From Natronomonas salsuginis (lineage in GTDB: Archaea > Halobacteriota > Halobacteria > Halobacteriales > Haloarculaceae), in the NCBI RefSeq assembly GCF_005239135.1, contig NZ_QKNX01000001.1:124001-188000 (forward strand): a DNA stretch of 64,000 nt, given 5' to 3'. The notes beneath the pieces are model-generated. The model worked only from the letters and a program-made list of their open reading frames with translations, made no database searches and was not told the DNA's origin. Position numbers and translations under genes: made by a program. Below are positions 36,820 to 44,585 of the stretch, piece by piece. Numbering within the stretch: the first letter of the stretch is position 1; each line of letters begins with the position of its first letter.

Positions 36820-37821
36820 TCACTCCGGCGCGAGCGCACGTACCGTCGTCCGGATCTGCTCGATATCCGCGGCACGCGGGAACGACACGGAAACCGCATC
36901 GATGCCGTCAACGTCGGAGAAGCGATCGAAGTGTTCGCGTGCCTTCTCCGGTGTTCCCCAAACGGCGATCTCCGCCAGGAGATCGTCGTCGAGCGCATCC
37001 ATCGCCGCCTCCCTGTTGCCGTCTTGCCAACTGTGGTAGATCTTGTTGGCGACGGCTTTGTGGCCCTGTCGCCCGAGGTTGTCGCGGTAGAAGGTTCCCA
37101 TCCCACCGAGATAGAACGCGGTGTGCTGTTTGACGAGTCGCTTCGCCACCGCAGGGTCGTCGTCGACACAGCACGTCAACGAGAGGGTGACCCGCTGTTG
37201 GGATCGATCCCGACCGCCCATCTCGGAGCCGCGATCGAAATCTTCGACCCGATCTTCGAGGCCGTCGCGAGTGAAAAGCAGGGCATGCCAGCCGTCGGCG
37301 AACCGACCGGCCAACTCGACGGCTTTCGGGCCCATCCCTGCAGTGTCGACCGTTGGAGCGGGATCCGGCGGCTCACACCGGAGCCGAAAGCCTCCCAGTT
37401 CGAACTATTCGCCGCCGTAGGCCACTTATTTGCCGGAGAGCACGCCTTTGACGATCTCGACCGTCTCGCGCGTGCGACGCAGCGGGTTCCCGAATTCGAC
37501 GCCGTGCCAGTTCTCGATGACGATCGGTCCCGACGGACCGAGTCCGAGCCGAAACCGACCCTCGGAGACCTCCTGGAGAGTCGCCGCGGTCTGACCGATG
37601 AGCGCCGGCGACCGCGAGTACACGGGCATGATCGACGTGCCGATGTCGATGTCCTCGGTTTCGCGTGCGATGCAGGTCGGCGTCGTGACGGCGTCTCGTC
37701 CCCACGTCTCGGGAAGCCACGCCGTGTCATACCCGAGGTCTTCACCGAGTCGTGCGCCGTCGACGAGCGAGTCGACGCTGGGCTGTGCGGCAACCGGGAG
37801 GAGTAGATCTTGTTCTGTTAT
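36820..37821 (-). pseudogene. Decayed F420-type LLM oxidoreductase
   Basis: The frame encodes a luciferase-like monooxygenase of about 333 residues: DLLLPVAAQPSVDSLVDGA, GYDTAWLPETWGRDAV, GTSIMPVYSRSPALIGQTAA, GRFRLGLGPSG, then GMGPKAVELAGRFADGWH and a C-terminal EQIRTTVRALAPE. There is no frameshift, but two in-frame stops interrupt it: TAA at 37426-37428 (codon 132) and TAG at 37405-37407 (codon 139). The expected start position (ATA ACA GAA CAA GAT, 37819-37821) reads ATA, not ATG. It lies 4 bases after the SDR stop, so it was the second gene of an SDR-LLM operon. The rest of the coding frame is intact, so decay is recent. Confidence 0.85.
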
Positions 37822-37825
37822 TTTA

Positions 37826-38602
37826 TCACAGGTGTTCGTCCTCTAGGGGTGGGACCCCCCGCGCGGTTATCGTTTCGCCGACGATGTACGAGGATGCGTC
37901 GCTGGCAAGGAACTGGACGATGTCGGCGATCTCCGCTGGGAGACCGCTCTCCTTCGCGATATCCGCCCGATCGACCCCGTCGGGATCGATCCCCATCTGT
38001 GAAGCGACGCCGGGCGTCCCGACGAGCCCCGGCGCGACGCAGTTGACCCGAACGTCGTGTTCCGCGTAGGCTCCGGCCAGCGACGTGGTGAAGTTGATCA
38101 CGGCAGCCTTCGCGGCCCCGTAGTGGCTCATGTACTTCGATCCCATCGTTCCGGCGATCGACGCGAAGTTGATGATCGTTCCGCCACTGCCCTGTCGTTG
38201 CATCCGTTTGCCGGCGATCTGTGCGCAGTGGAAGGTCCCGTGGAGATTGATATCGACGATCGTCTTCCAGCCGTTCTCGGAGATGTCGTCGATGCTCGCC
38301 ATGAACGACGCGCCCGCGTTGTTGATCATCGAATCGATCGCGCCGAACTCCGCGACGGTCTCGTCGACGAGGGCCTCGACGGCGGCCCGGTCACGCACGT
38401 CGCACTCGATCGCGATCGCCTCGCCCGGCCCGTCGCGCTCGTTGATCTCCTCGGCGACCGACTCGATCCGATCCCGCGACCGCGACGTCACGACGACGTT
38501 CGCGCCCTCCGAGGCGAACTGCCTCGCCGTGACGGCACCGATCCCCTGGCTCGAGCCGGTGATCACAGCTGTCCGTCCGTCGATCGAAAAGCGATCTGTC
38601 AT
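37826..38602 (-). CDS. SDR-family oxidoreductase
   Basis: A 258-residue short-chain dehydrogenase. The cofactor motif is TGSSQGIGAVTA (TGxxxGxG), NNAG is present, and the catalytic Ser/Tyr/Lys are in NFASIAG and HYGAAKAA. Arg after the first strand (TSRSRDR) suggests NADPH. Divergent from the MBL-HAD operon and just upstream of the decayed LLM gene. In the ACAD10/11-like block it could be the keto/hydroxyacyl-CoA reductase, by analogy with LvaD of levulinate breakdown (inference). Confidence 0.9.
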   Translation of the reverse strand: MTDRFSIDGRTAVITGSSQGIGAVTARQFASEGANVVVTSRSRDRIESVAEEINERDGPGEAIAIECDVRDRAAVEALVDETVAEFGAIDSMINNAGASFMASIDDISENGWKTIVDINLHGTFHCAQIAGKRMQRQGSGGTIINFASIAGTMGSKYMSHYGAAKAAVINFTTSLAGAYAEHDVRVNCVAPGLVGTPGVASQMGIDPDGVDRADIAKESGLPAEIADIVQFLASDASSYIVGETITARGVPPLEDEHL

Positions 38603-38688
38603 CGACGCTCACGCTCCTCGCGGTGGTCCGTTCCTGCCATGTTGTCCGCGGTTCTCGGCGATTATTAATAAAGGTATGCTCCGAGAAA

Positions 38689-38709
38689 TTTTACGAAACA
38701 TTGGTAAAC
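38689..38709. promoter_or_regulatory. Operator-like element between SDR and MBL genes
   Basis: The divergent promoter contains TTTTAC, then GAAACATTG, then GTAAAC: an imperfect dyad (TTTAC ... GTAAA). Inside it AACATTGGTAA (38697-38707) differs by one inserted base from AACATTGTAA at the ACAD and kinase promoters 3 kb away. It lies about 60-80 bases from the MBL start and about 95 bases from the SDR start. Likely a binding site of a shared regulator (inference). Confidence 0.5.
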
Positions 38710-38767
38710 AAAAAAGCGATAGCGTGAAACAAAGATTTATGCCGCCCGGCAGACCACCTTTCGGCGA

Positions 38768-39730
38768 ATGAACCAACGGAGCAGGGAAGGCTCGATCCAC
38801 CGACTGGAGTTCGACGTCGAGTGGCCGCCGGGGCACGTCGCGTGCTATCTGGTCGACGGGCCCGAACCGGTTCTCGTCGACGCCGCGATGCCGCAGAGCG
38901 ACGACGCCCTCGAAGCCGCCCTCTCGGAACACGGCAGATCGCTCGCCGAGATCGACCACGTCCTGATCACGCACCCCCACGTCGATCATATCGGCGGCGT
39001 CCCGAACGTCCTCGGGGCGACCGGCGCCACCGTTCACGCGCCCGCGAGCGTGCGCGAGCGATTCAAACGGGCGTCAGACGCGCTCGGGGAGCGCGTCCGC
39101 CGGAACTGCGTCGACGCGGGGTTTTCGGGGGAACGGCTCGAGACCCTCGTCGAAATGGCCGTCAGGTCGCTCGACCGGAACGCCGAGTTACTGCCCCCGG
39201 AAGCCGTCGACGTCTGGATCGAACCGGGGGACTCGACGTCGGTCGGGGGTATCACCGTCGACGCCGTCCACCTTCCAGGCCATCAGGCGGATCACCTGAG
39301 CTATCCGGCGGAACTCGGCGGGGAACGCGCGCTTTTCGCCGGGGACATGGGGATCCTCCCGTTTCGGCCGGTCGTCGTACACGACGGACTCGACGACGGG
39401 TACCGCGACGCATTCGCGGCGTTCTACACCGCGCTCGAACGGCTGGCCGAGGTCGACGTCGATCGGGTGTACCCCGGACACGGCCCGGTTCACTCCGACC
39501 TCGCTGACGTCGTCGATCACCACCGATCGAGCCTCGATCACCGCCTCGATCGCCTCGTCGACCTGGTCGCAGACGGCGTCGAAACGGCCCCCTCACTCGC
39601 CCGCACCGTCGCCGGCGAGTGCGACGTCAACTATCTCATCCCCGAGACGATGAGTGCGCTGGCCCACCTCGAGGCGACGGGTCGACTCGAAAGCGATAGC
39701 ACCGACGAAAGCCGACGATACCACACATGA
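38768..39730 (+). CDS. MBL-fold metallohydrolase of the ACAD block
   Basis: A 320-residue metallo-beta-lactamase-fold hydrolase with a complete metal motif: ITHPHVDHIGG, then HLPGHQADHLSY, FAGDMGILPF and YPGHGPVHSD. The C-terminal winged-helix-like tail (about 265-320) fits the LACTB2 branch, which includes thioesterase-like and nuclease members. Coupled to the HAD gene by a 4-base overlap (ATGA). In this context it may hydrolyse an acyl-CoA or lactone (inference). Confidence 0.88.
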   Translation: MNQRSREGSIHRLEFDVEWPPGHVACYLVDGPEPVLVDAAMPQSDDALEAALSEHGRSLAEIDHVLITHPHVDHIGGVPNVLGATGATVHAPASVRERFKRASDALGERVRRNCVDAGFSGERLETLVEMAVRSLDRNAELLPPEAVDVWIEPGDSTSVGGITVDAVHLPGHQADHLSYPAELGGERALFAGDMGILPFRPVVVHDGLDDGYRDAFAAFYTALERLAEVDVDRVYPGHGPVHSDLADVVDHHRSSLDHRLDRLVDLVADGVETAPSLARTVAGECDVNYLIPETMSALAHLEATGRLESDSTDESRRYHT

Positions 39731-40407
39731 GTTCGTACCGAACGGTCTTCTGGGACATCGGCGGCGTCATCGTCGAACTGAAGTCGATCCGCGAGGGATA
39801 TGCGGCGTTCATCGAGGACCTCGCCGCCGACGCGGATCTCGATTCGTCACCCGCGCTCGATCGGTGGACATCGGCTCTCGGCGAGCACTTCAAAGGGAGA
39901 GAGAAACCCCGATACCGCCTCGCCCGCGACGGCTATGCGAAGGCGACGGCGGAACTCTTCGACAACGACCCGCCGGCCGACTGGGGGGCGCGACTGGAGG
40001 CGGCGGTGTCGGCCGCCGTGCGTCCCAAACTCGGCGCGCCGGAAACGATCAGGCGTCTCTCGGGGACCGATGTCGATCAATCGATCGTCTCCGACATCGA
40101 CACGCCGGAGGCACACCTCCTGCTCGGCGCGCTCGACGTCCGCGACCGCTTCGACCACATCACGACCTCCGAGGCGGTCGGCTACACCAAGCCCGACGAG
40201 CGCATGTTTCGAGACGCGCTCGACGCGCTTTCGGCCGATCCCGATGCGACGCTCATGATCGGTGACCGGTACGGTCACGACATCGTCGGGGCGGCGGCGC
40301 TCGATATCGATACTGTCGGCTACGGTCCCGACGCGACGGGGCCGAAGACGACGTACGAGATCGACGATCTCCGCGAGGTACCGGGAATCGTCGGCATCGA
40401 CGGTTGA
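39727..40407 (+). CDS. HAD-family hydrolase
   Basis: A 226-residue haloacid-dehalogenase-like hydrolase. Motif I is FWDIGGVIVE, with nucleophile Asp10 but Gly12 in place of the usual second Asp of DxD. Motif II/III are ITTSEAVGYTKPDERMF (Lys) and MIGDRYGHDIVGA (Asp). The helical cap is inserted after motif I. The DIGGVI form is the one seen in soluble-epoxide-hydrolase N-domains and in ACAD10. Loss of the second Asp suggests a non-phosphatase reaction or weak phosphatase activity. Translationally coupled to the MBL gene. Confidence 0.88.
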   Translation: MSSYRTVFWDIGGVIVELKSIREGYAAFIEDLAADADLDSSPALDRWTSALGEHFKGREKPRYRLARDGYAKATAELFDNDPPADWGARLEAAVSAAVRPKLGAPETIRRLSGTDVDQSIVSDIDTPEAHLLLGALDVRDRFDHITTSEAVGYTKPDERMFRDALDALSADPDATLMIGDRYGHDIVGAAALDIDTVGYGPDATGPKTTYEIDDLREVPGIVGIDG

Positions 40408-40431
40408 ATAACCCTCATCGCTGAGGACCGT

Positions 40432-41646
40432 TCAGAACGTCGGCAGGTTCTCCAGTTCGTCGAGGTGCTCGACCGCCCCGTCGAACGAGTCGCGCGCGAT
40501 GACGCGCTTGTGGACCTCGTCGGCCCCATCGACCAGTCTGAACGCGCGGACGGCCTCGTAGAAGTCCGCAAGCGGTAGGTCGCGGGACATGCCCGCCCCG
40601 CCACAACACTGGATCGCGAGGTCGATCGCGTTCTGTGCGACGTTCGCGGTGAAGATCTTCGACATCGAGACCGGAACGCGGGCCTCCTCGCCGCGGGTGA
40701 TCTCCGCGGCGGCGTGACGGACCATCGTCCTGGCCCCGTGAAGCTCGGTCTCGGCGTCGGCGATCTCGTACCGGAGCGACTGTTTGTTCGAGAGGCTCGT
40801 TCCGAACGCGTTGCGGTCGGACATGTACGCCTTCGCGACGTCCAGCGCGCGCGACGCCATCCCCGAAAAGCGCATACAGTGCGTCAGTCGCGCGGGACCG
40901 AGTCGCTGTTGGGCGATCGTGAAGCCGGCGTGTTCCTCGCCGAGGAGGTTCTCGCGGGGGACGCGAACGCTGTCGAAGACGAACTCCGAGTGGCCGTGCC
41001 CGTCCATGTCGGGCCCGAGGTGGGGGATGTCGCGGACGAACTCGAGCCCGTCGGCGTCCGTCGGGACGAGGATGATCGAGGCACCGTTGTACGGGTGCGC
41101 CTCGGGATCAGTGATCGCCATCGTGAGCAGGACGTCGGCGTGACGCCCCTGGGTCGTCCACCACTTGTGCCCGTCGATGACGTACTCGTCCCCGTCCAAC
41201 TCGGCCGTCGTCGAAAGCATCTTCGGATCCGAGCCGCCGCCGTCTCGCGGTTCGGTCATCGCGAACGCCGATCGGATGTCGCCCGAGACGAGCGGTGCGA
41301 GGTACTCCTGTTTTTGCTCTTCGGTGCCGACGAGTTCCAGCGTGTGCATGTTACCCTCGTCCGGCGCGTCGACGCGCATCGCGGTCGGGCCGAGGAGCGA
41401 CCGACCGGCCTCCTCGAACAGCGGCAACACGTCCCTGAAATCGAGTCCCATCCCGCCGTACTCCTCGTCGATCTGCGGGCAGTACACGGATCGATCCTTC
41501 GCCTCCTCGCGGAGGTCCGCGATCACGTCGACGTCGGGCGGGCCACCGCCGAGCAGTCCGCGCTCTTCGGGAATGACGACCTCGTCGACGAACTCGCTGG
41601 CGCGTTCGGCGAGCTCGGTCGCCTCGGGGGAATCGTGGTATCTCAT
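40432..41646 (-). CDS. ACAD10/11-like acyl-CoA dehydrogenase
   Basis: A 404-residue FAD-dependent dehydrogenase with N-terminal helical, middle beta and C-terminal helical domains. Motifs: VDAPDEGNMHTLELVGTEEQ, AFAMTEPRDGGGSDP, GHKWWTTQGRHAD, CCGGAGMSRDLPLADFYE, and FRLVDGADEVHKRVIAR near the end. The catalytic Glu of ordinary acyl-CoA dehydrogenases falls on Asp373 (VDG), as in the ADGPDEVH pattern of ACAD11 relatives. APDEGNM also matches that branch. It stands divergent to an APH-like kinase. Start at 41646 (MRYHDSPE) matches family starts. Confidence 0.93.
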   Translation of the reverse strand: MRYHDSPEATELAERASEFVDEVVIPEERGLLGGGPPDVDVIADLREEAKDRSVYCPQIDEEYGGMGLDFRDVLPLFEEAGRSLLGPTAMRVDAPDEGNMHTLELVGTEEQKQEYLAPLVSGDIRSAFAMTEPRDGGGSDPKMLSTTAELDGDEYVIDGHKWWTTQGRHADVLLTMAITDPEAHPYNGASIILVPTDADGLEFVRDIPHLGPDMDGHGHSEFVFDSVRVPRENLLGEEHAGFTIAQQRLGPARLTHCMRFSGMASRALDVAKAYMSDRNAFGTSLSNKQSLRYEIADAETELHGARTMVRHAAAEITRGEEARVPVSMSKIFTANVAQNAIDLAIQCCGGAGMSRDLPLADFYEAVRAFRLVDGADEVHKRVIARDSFDGAVEHLDELENLPTF

Positions 41647-41664
41647 ACCACTTCTTCGCGGTAA

Positions 41665-41674
41665 AACATTGTAA
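41665..41674 (-). promoter_or_regulatory. TTACAATGTT element in ACAD promoter
   Basis: Minus strand TTTTAC-AATG-TTTTAC contains TTACAATGTT ending 18 bases before the ATG of the acyl-CoA dehydrogenase, in the TATA/BRE zone. The same ten bases occur in the same orientation to transcription before the divergent kinase gene. A repressor bound here would block both promoters (inference). Confidence 0.55.
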
Positions 41675-41746
41675 AACTCCCGTCCGCTGACTAACACGAT
41701 CGTTCGGGAGGTATGGCGGTATTTCGAGCGATGTCGGCAGATATTT

Positions 41747-41761
41747 GTGAGACGATCTCAC
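41747..41761. promoter_or_regulatory. Perfect palindrome GTGAGA-CGA-TCTCAC
   Basis: A 6-base perfect inverted repeat around CGA in the divergent ACAD/kinase promoter region, about 45 bases before the kinase ATG and just upstream of its TTACAATGTT element. Typical layout of a dimeric regulator site; no regulator is identified. Confidence 0.45.
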
Positions 41762-41769
41762 ATGTGGTC

Positions 41770-41779
41770 TTACAATGTT
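41770..41779 (+). promoter_or_regulatory. TTACAATGTT element in kinase promoter
   Basis: TTACAATGTT ends 24 bases before the kinase ATG (41804), in the TATA/BRE position. It repeats the element before the divergent acyl-CoA dehydrogenase. Supports co-regulation of the two genes. Confidence 0.55.
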
Positions 41780-41803
41780 AGTGATATCGAGTGGTGAGTC
41801 GGT

Positions 41804-42886
41804 ATGACGGGGACCGACTCCGACTACTTCGGTCGAATCGTCAACAAAGACTCGCTACGGGCGTATCTGACGGCGGAGTTGGGGTCCGTTGAGGACTACG
41901 ACGTCCGACATCATCAAGAGGGTCACTCGAACGAAACGCTGTTCGTCACCTGGGGCGACACGGAACTCGTCATCCGCCGGCCGCCGCCGGGTGACATCGC
42001 CGAAAACGCCCACGACGTGCTCAGAGAGTACAAAGTCATACACGCCCTTCAGGACACCGACGTGCGCGTTCCGCGAACCGTGCTCGCGTGCGAGGATGAA
42101 ACGATCATCGGCGATGAGTTCTACGCGATGGAGCGACAGGACGGTGACGTGCTCCGCGACACCGAACCGGAGCGGTTCGCCACGCCGGAAAAACGAGAGC
42201 GAATCGGCCACGAGATGGTCGACCGGCTCGTCGAGATTCACGACGTCGATTACGACGCCGTGGGGCTCAGTAAGGGCGACTTCGGCTACCCAGCGGGGTT
42301 CACTCACCGACAGGTCAAGCGATGGTCCAAGCAGTTGAAGTGGGCGTTCAAGGTCACCGAGGACGAACGGGAAGTCGAGGAGCTGTACGAGGTCATGGAG
42401 TGGCTCGAGGACAATGTCCCGAGCGACGACCAGTATCCGCACACGCTCGTTCACGGCGATTACAAACTCGACAACGTGATGTTCGGCCCCACCGAAGATC
42501 CGAAGATCGCGGCGATCTTCGACTGGGAGCTGTCGACGCTCGGCGATCCGTTCACCGACCTCGGGTGGATGCTGTTCTACTGGCGTGAGCCGAAGGACCC
42601 AGAGCCGGCGATTCCGTCGCTCGATCAGCCGTTCATGACGAACGATGGCTATCCGACTCGTCAGGAACTCATCGATCGCTACGAGCGAAAGACCGGCTTC
42701 GAATACGACAACCCAACGTTCTATTGGGTGCTTGCGACGTATAAACTCGCGGGGCTCGGTGAGATGTTCTTCCGCCGACATCTCGAAGGAAACGCCGACG
42801 ATCCGATGTATCCGAAGATGCGTGACGGCGTCCCCGCGCTCGCGGACCAGGCGCTCGCCATCATCGACGGCGACATGACGATTTAA
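41804..42886 (+). CDS. APH-like acyl-CoA kinase (ACAD10/11 kinase-domain type)
   Basis: A 360-residue phosphotransferase of the aminoglycoside-phosphotransferase fold. The N-lobe has EGHSNETLFVTWGDTELVIRRPPPG; the RRPPPG form is typical of ACAD10/11 kinase domains, not of drug-resistance enzymes. The catalytic loop is HGDYKLDNVMF (His217, Asp219, Asn224), and the metal Asp is in FDWELSTLGDPFTDLGW (Asp240). Relatives (LvaA, ACAD10/11) phosphorylate the hydroxyl of 4-hydroxyacyl-CoA before the dehydrogenase-like partner eliminates phosphate. Divergent with the ACAD gene and sharing its promoter element. Confidence 0.92.
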   Translation: MTGTDSDYFGRIVNKDSLRAYLTAELGSVEDYDVRHHQEGHSNETLFVTWGDTELVIRRPPPGDIAENAHDVLREYKVIHALQDTDVRVPRTVLACEDETIIGDEFYAMERQDGDVLRDTEPERFATPEKRERIGHEMVDRLVEIHDVDYDAVGLSKGDFGYPAGFTHRQVKRWSKQLKWAFKVTEDEREVEELYEVMEWLEDNVPSDDQYPHTLVHGDYKLDNVMFGPTEDPKIAAIFDWELSTLGDPFTDLGWMLFYWREPKDPEPAIPSLDQPFMTNDGYPTRQELIDRYERKTGFEYDNPTFYWVLATYKLAGLGEMFFRRHLEGNADDPMYPKMRDGVPALADQALAIIDGDMTI

Positions 42887-42943
42887 CCGACCTGCGTCCG
42901 GACACCCACGAGCTTATTTGTTCGTCCGGTCCATCAACCGGAT

Positions 42944-44584
42944 ATGGATCCCGTGACCCTCGCGTGGTATCTCCTTCTCGTTGCGGGGGTGACCACGTCC
43001 GTGGCCGTGCTCGTGTCGCTGAGCCGCCCCAGGGGCCGATGGGGACTGACGACTCGAAAGCGACTCGTCATGGGCGTCCCCTGGGGGACGCTCGTCGCGG
43101 TCGTCGCCGTAGCCGCGTTTTATTTGTTCGTGCAAGACGGACTCGCCAATCCGCGAAATCCGCTCGATATTCCGTTTCGGGCGTACAGCTACTTGTATCC
43201 GATCGGGATACTCACCGCCGGATTCGCTCACTCGGGGCTCGGCCACGTCACGGGCAACCTGCTCTCGACGCTCGTGTTCGGCTCGCTCGCGGAGTACGCG
43301 TGGGGTCACTTCCCGCGTCGACGCGGAAGCTTCTCGTTTTCCTCGCCGCTCTCGAACCCCCTGGTCAGGATCGCGATCTGGGTCTGCGCGATCGCCGTCG
43401 CGGCGGTGCTCACCTCCGTGTTCGGCCTCGGGCCGGTGATCGGCTTCTCCGGCGTCGTCTACGCTTTCGTCGGGTTCGCCCTCGTTCGGTTCCCGATCGC
43501 GACCGCCGTCGTTGCGCTTTCGACGCGAATCGTCACGGAGCTGTACAACGCGGTGTTGGTGCCCGAAATCCAGCGGACCGCCGTCGAAACGTTTTCGCGG
43601 CCGTGGTGGGCAGGAATCGCGATCCAGGGACACGCGCTCGGGCTCTTGCTCGGCGCGACGGCGGGTATCGCGCTGTTGCACCGCCGGGACGTTCGACCGA
43701 AGCCGGAACATGTCTGGATCGCGGCGCTCGCCTTCGCCGTCGACCGGGGGCTGTGGGCGATCTACGTCCCGGAGGGCTCCGAGACGTTTCGGCTCTTTCG
43801 AGCGCTCGGGATGGCGTCGGTGTTCGTGCTCGCCGCCCTCGTCGCGAGCGGTGCGACCGCGACGACCCGCGAGTTGCTCCCGCGTATCGATCTCTCGCGC
43901 CGCGAGGCGGCGTTCGGATCGGTTCTGGCGGTCGTCCTGGCGATCTCGTTCGTCACCGTCCCGCTCAACCTCTACGCCGTGGACGACCCTTCCGCGGGGT
44001 TGGAAGACGCCGAGCCGACCGAGATCAGGGATTACACGGTCTTTTACGCCGAGAACGTGGAAAACCAGTTCGTCCCTGCCGTTCCGATCCCTGGCCAGGA
44101 AAACGTGACCGACGGCCGCGTCAACGCGAGCGGCGTCATCGTCGTCTCGGAGCGACGAAACATCTGGTGGGAGGAAGTGTCGGCCGGGCGTCTCGAAACG
44201 AACGGCGCGGCGACGATCCGGATCGGCGGCCTCTCTTGGAGGGAGGACGTTCGCGTGACGCGGGAGACGTGGGCGGTCGCAGGCGGTAACTCGACTCACA
44301 ACGTCCGCCTCGGGCCCGCGGCCGCCGAGGAACGACCCGTCGTCTTTCGAGCTGATCCCGCCCGCTCGGACGCCGTCGTCGACGGCCGGAACGTCACGAT
44401 CGCGCCCGTCGGGGACCGGTTCGAAGCGAGGGTGTTCTATCGGGGCGATCGAGTCGGGTCGACGGTGATTCCAGCGGACAACGTGACGACGACCGCGGGC
44501 GGGCTCACCTTCGTCCGCGCGGGGCGAAGCCTGTTCGTCAAACGGGGCGAAACGCGGGTTCGAATCGCCCAACGGGCAGCCTGA
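42944..44584 (+). CDS. Rhomboid-family intramembrane protease with extra outside domain
   Basis: A 546-residue membrane protein. The rhomboid core (about 75-260) shows AHSGLGHVTGNLLSTLVFG, the catalytic Ser in GFSGVVYAF (Ser169) and His in IQGHALGLLLG (His230). Further transmembrane segments run to about residue 350. The last 190 residues are hydrophilic and beta-rich with several N-x-S/T sequons (NVT, NAS, NST), suggesting an extracellular, possibly glycosylated domain. It cleaves membrane proteins within the bilayer; the substrate is unknown. Confidence 0.88.
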   Translation: MDPVTLAWYLLLVAGVTTSVAVLVSLSRPRGRWGLTTRKRLVMGVPWGTLVAVVAVAAFYLFVQDGLANPRNPLDIPFRAYSYLYPIGILTAGFAHSGLGHVTGNLLSTLVFGSLAEYAWGHFPRRRGSFSFSSPLSNPLVRIAIWVCAIAVAAVLTSVFGLGPVIGFSGVVYAFVGFALVRFPIATAVVALSTRIVTELYNAVLVPEIQRTAVETFSRPWWAGIAIQGHALGLLLGATAGIALLHRRDVRPKPEHVWIAALAFAVDRGLWAIYVPEGSETFRLFRALGMASVFVLAALVASGATATTRELLPRIDLSRREAAFGSVLAVVLAISFVTVPLNLYAVDDPSAGLEDAEPTEIRDYTVFYAENVENQFVPAVPIPGQENVTDGRVNASGVIVVSERRNIWWEEVSAGRLETNGAATIRIGGLSWREDVRVTRETWAVAGGNSTHNVRLGPAAAEERPVVFRADPARSDAVVDGRNVTIAPVGDRFEARVFYRGDRVGSTVIPADNVTTTAGGLTFVRAGRSLFVKRGETRVRIAQRAA

Positions 44585-44585
44585 G

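Noticed and set aside
37405-37428. Programmed stop-codon readthrough or pyrrolysine in the LLM gene
   Set aside because: Two different stops (TAA and TAG) seven codons apart, plus a lost start codon, fit decay better; Pyl is not known in haloarchaea.
41804-42886. Antibiotic-resistance aminoglycoside kinase
   Set aside because: The fold is shared, but the RRPPPG N-lobe, length and pairing with an ACAD place it with the ACAD10/11-LvaA acyl-CoA kinases.
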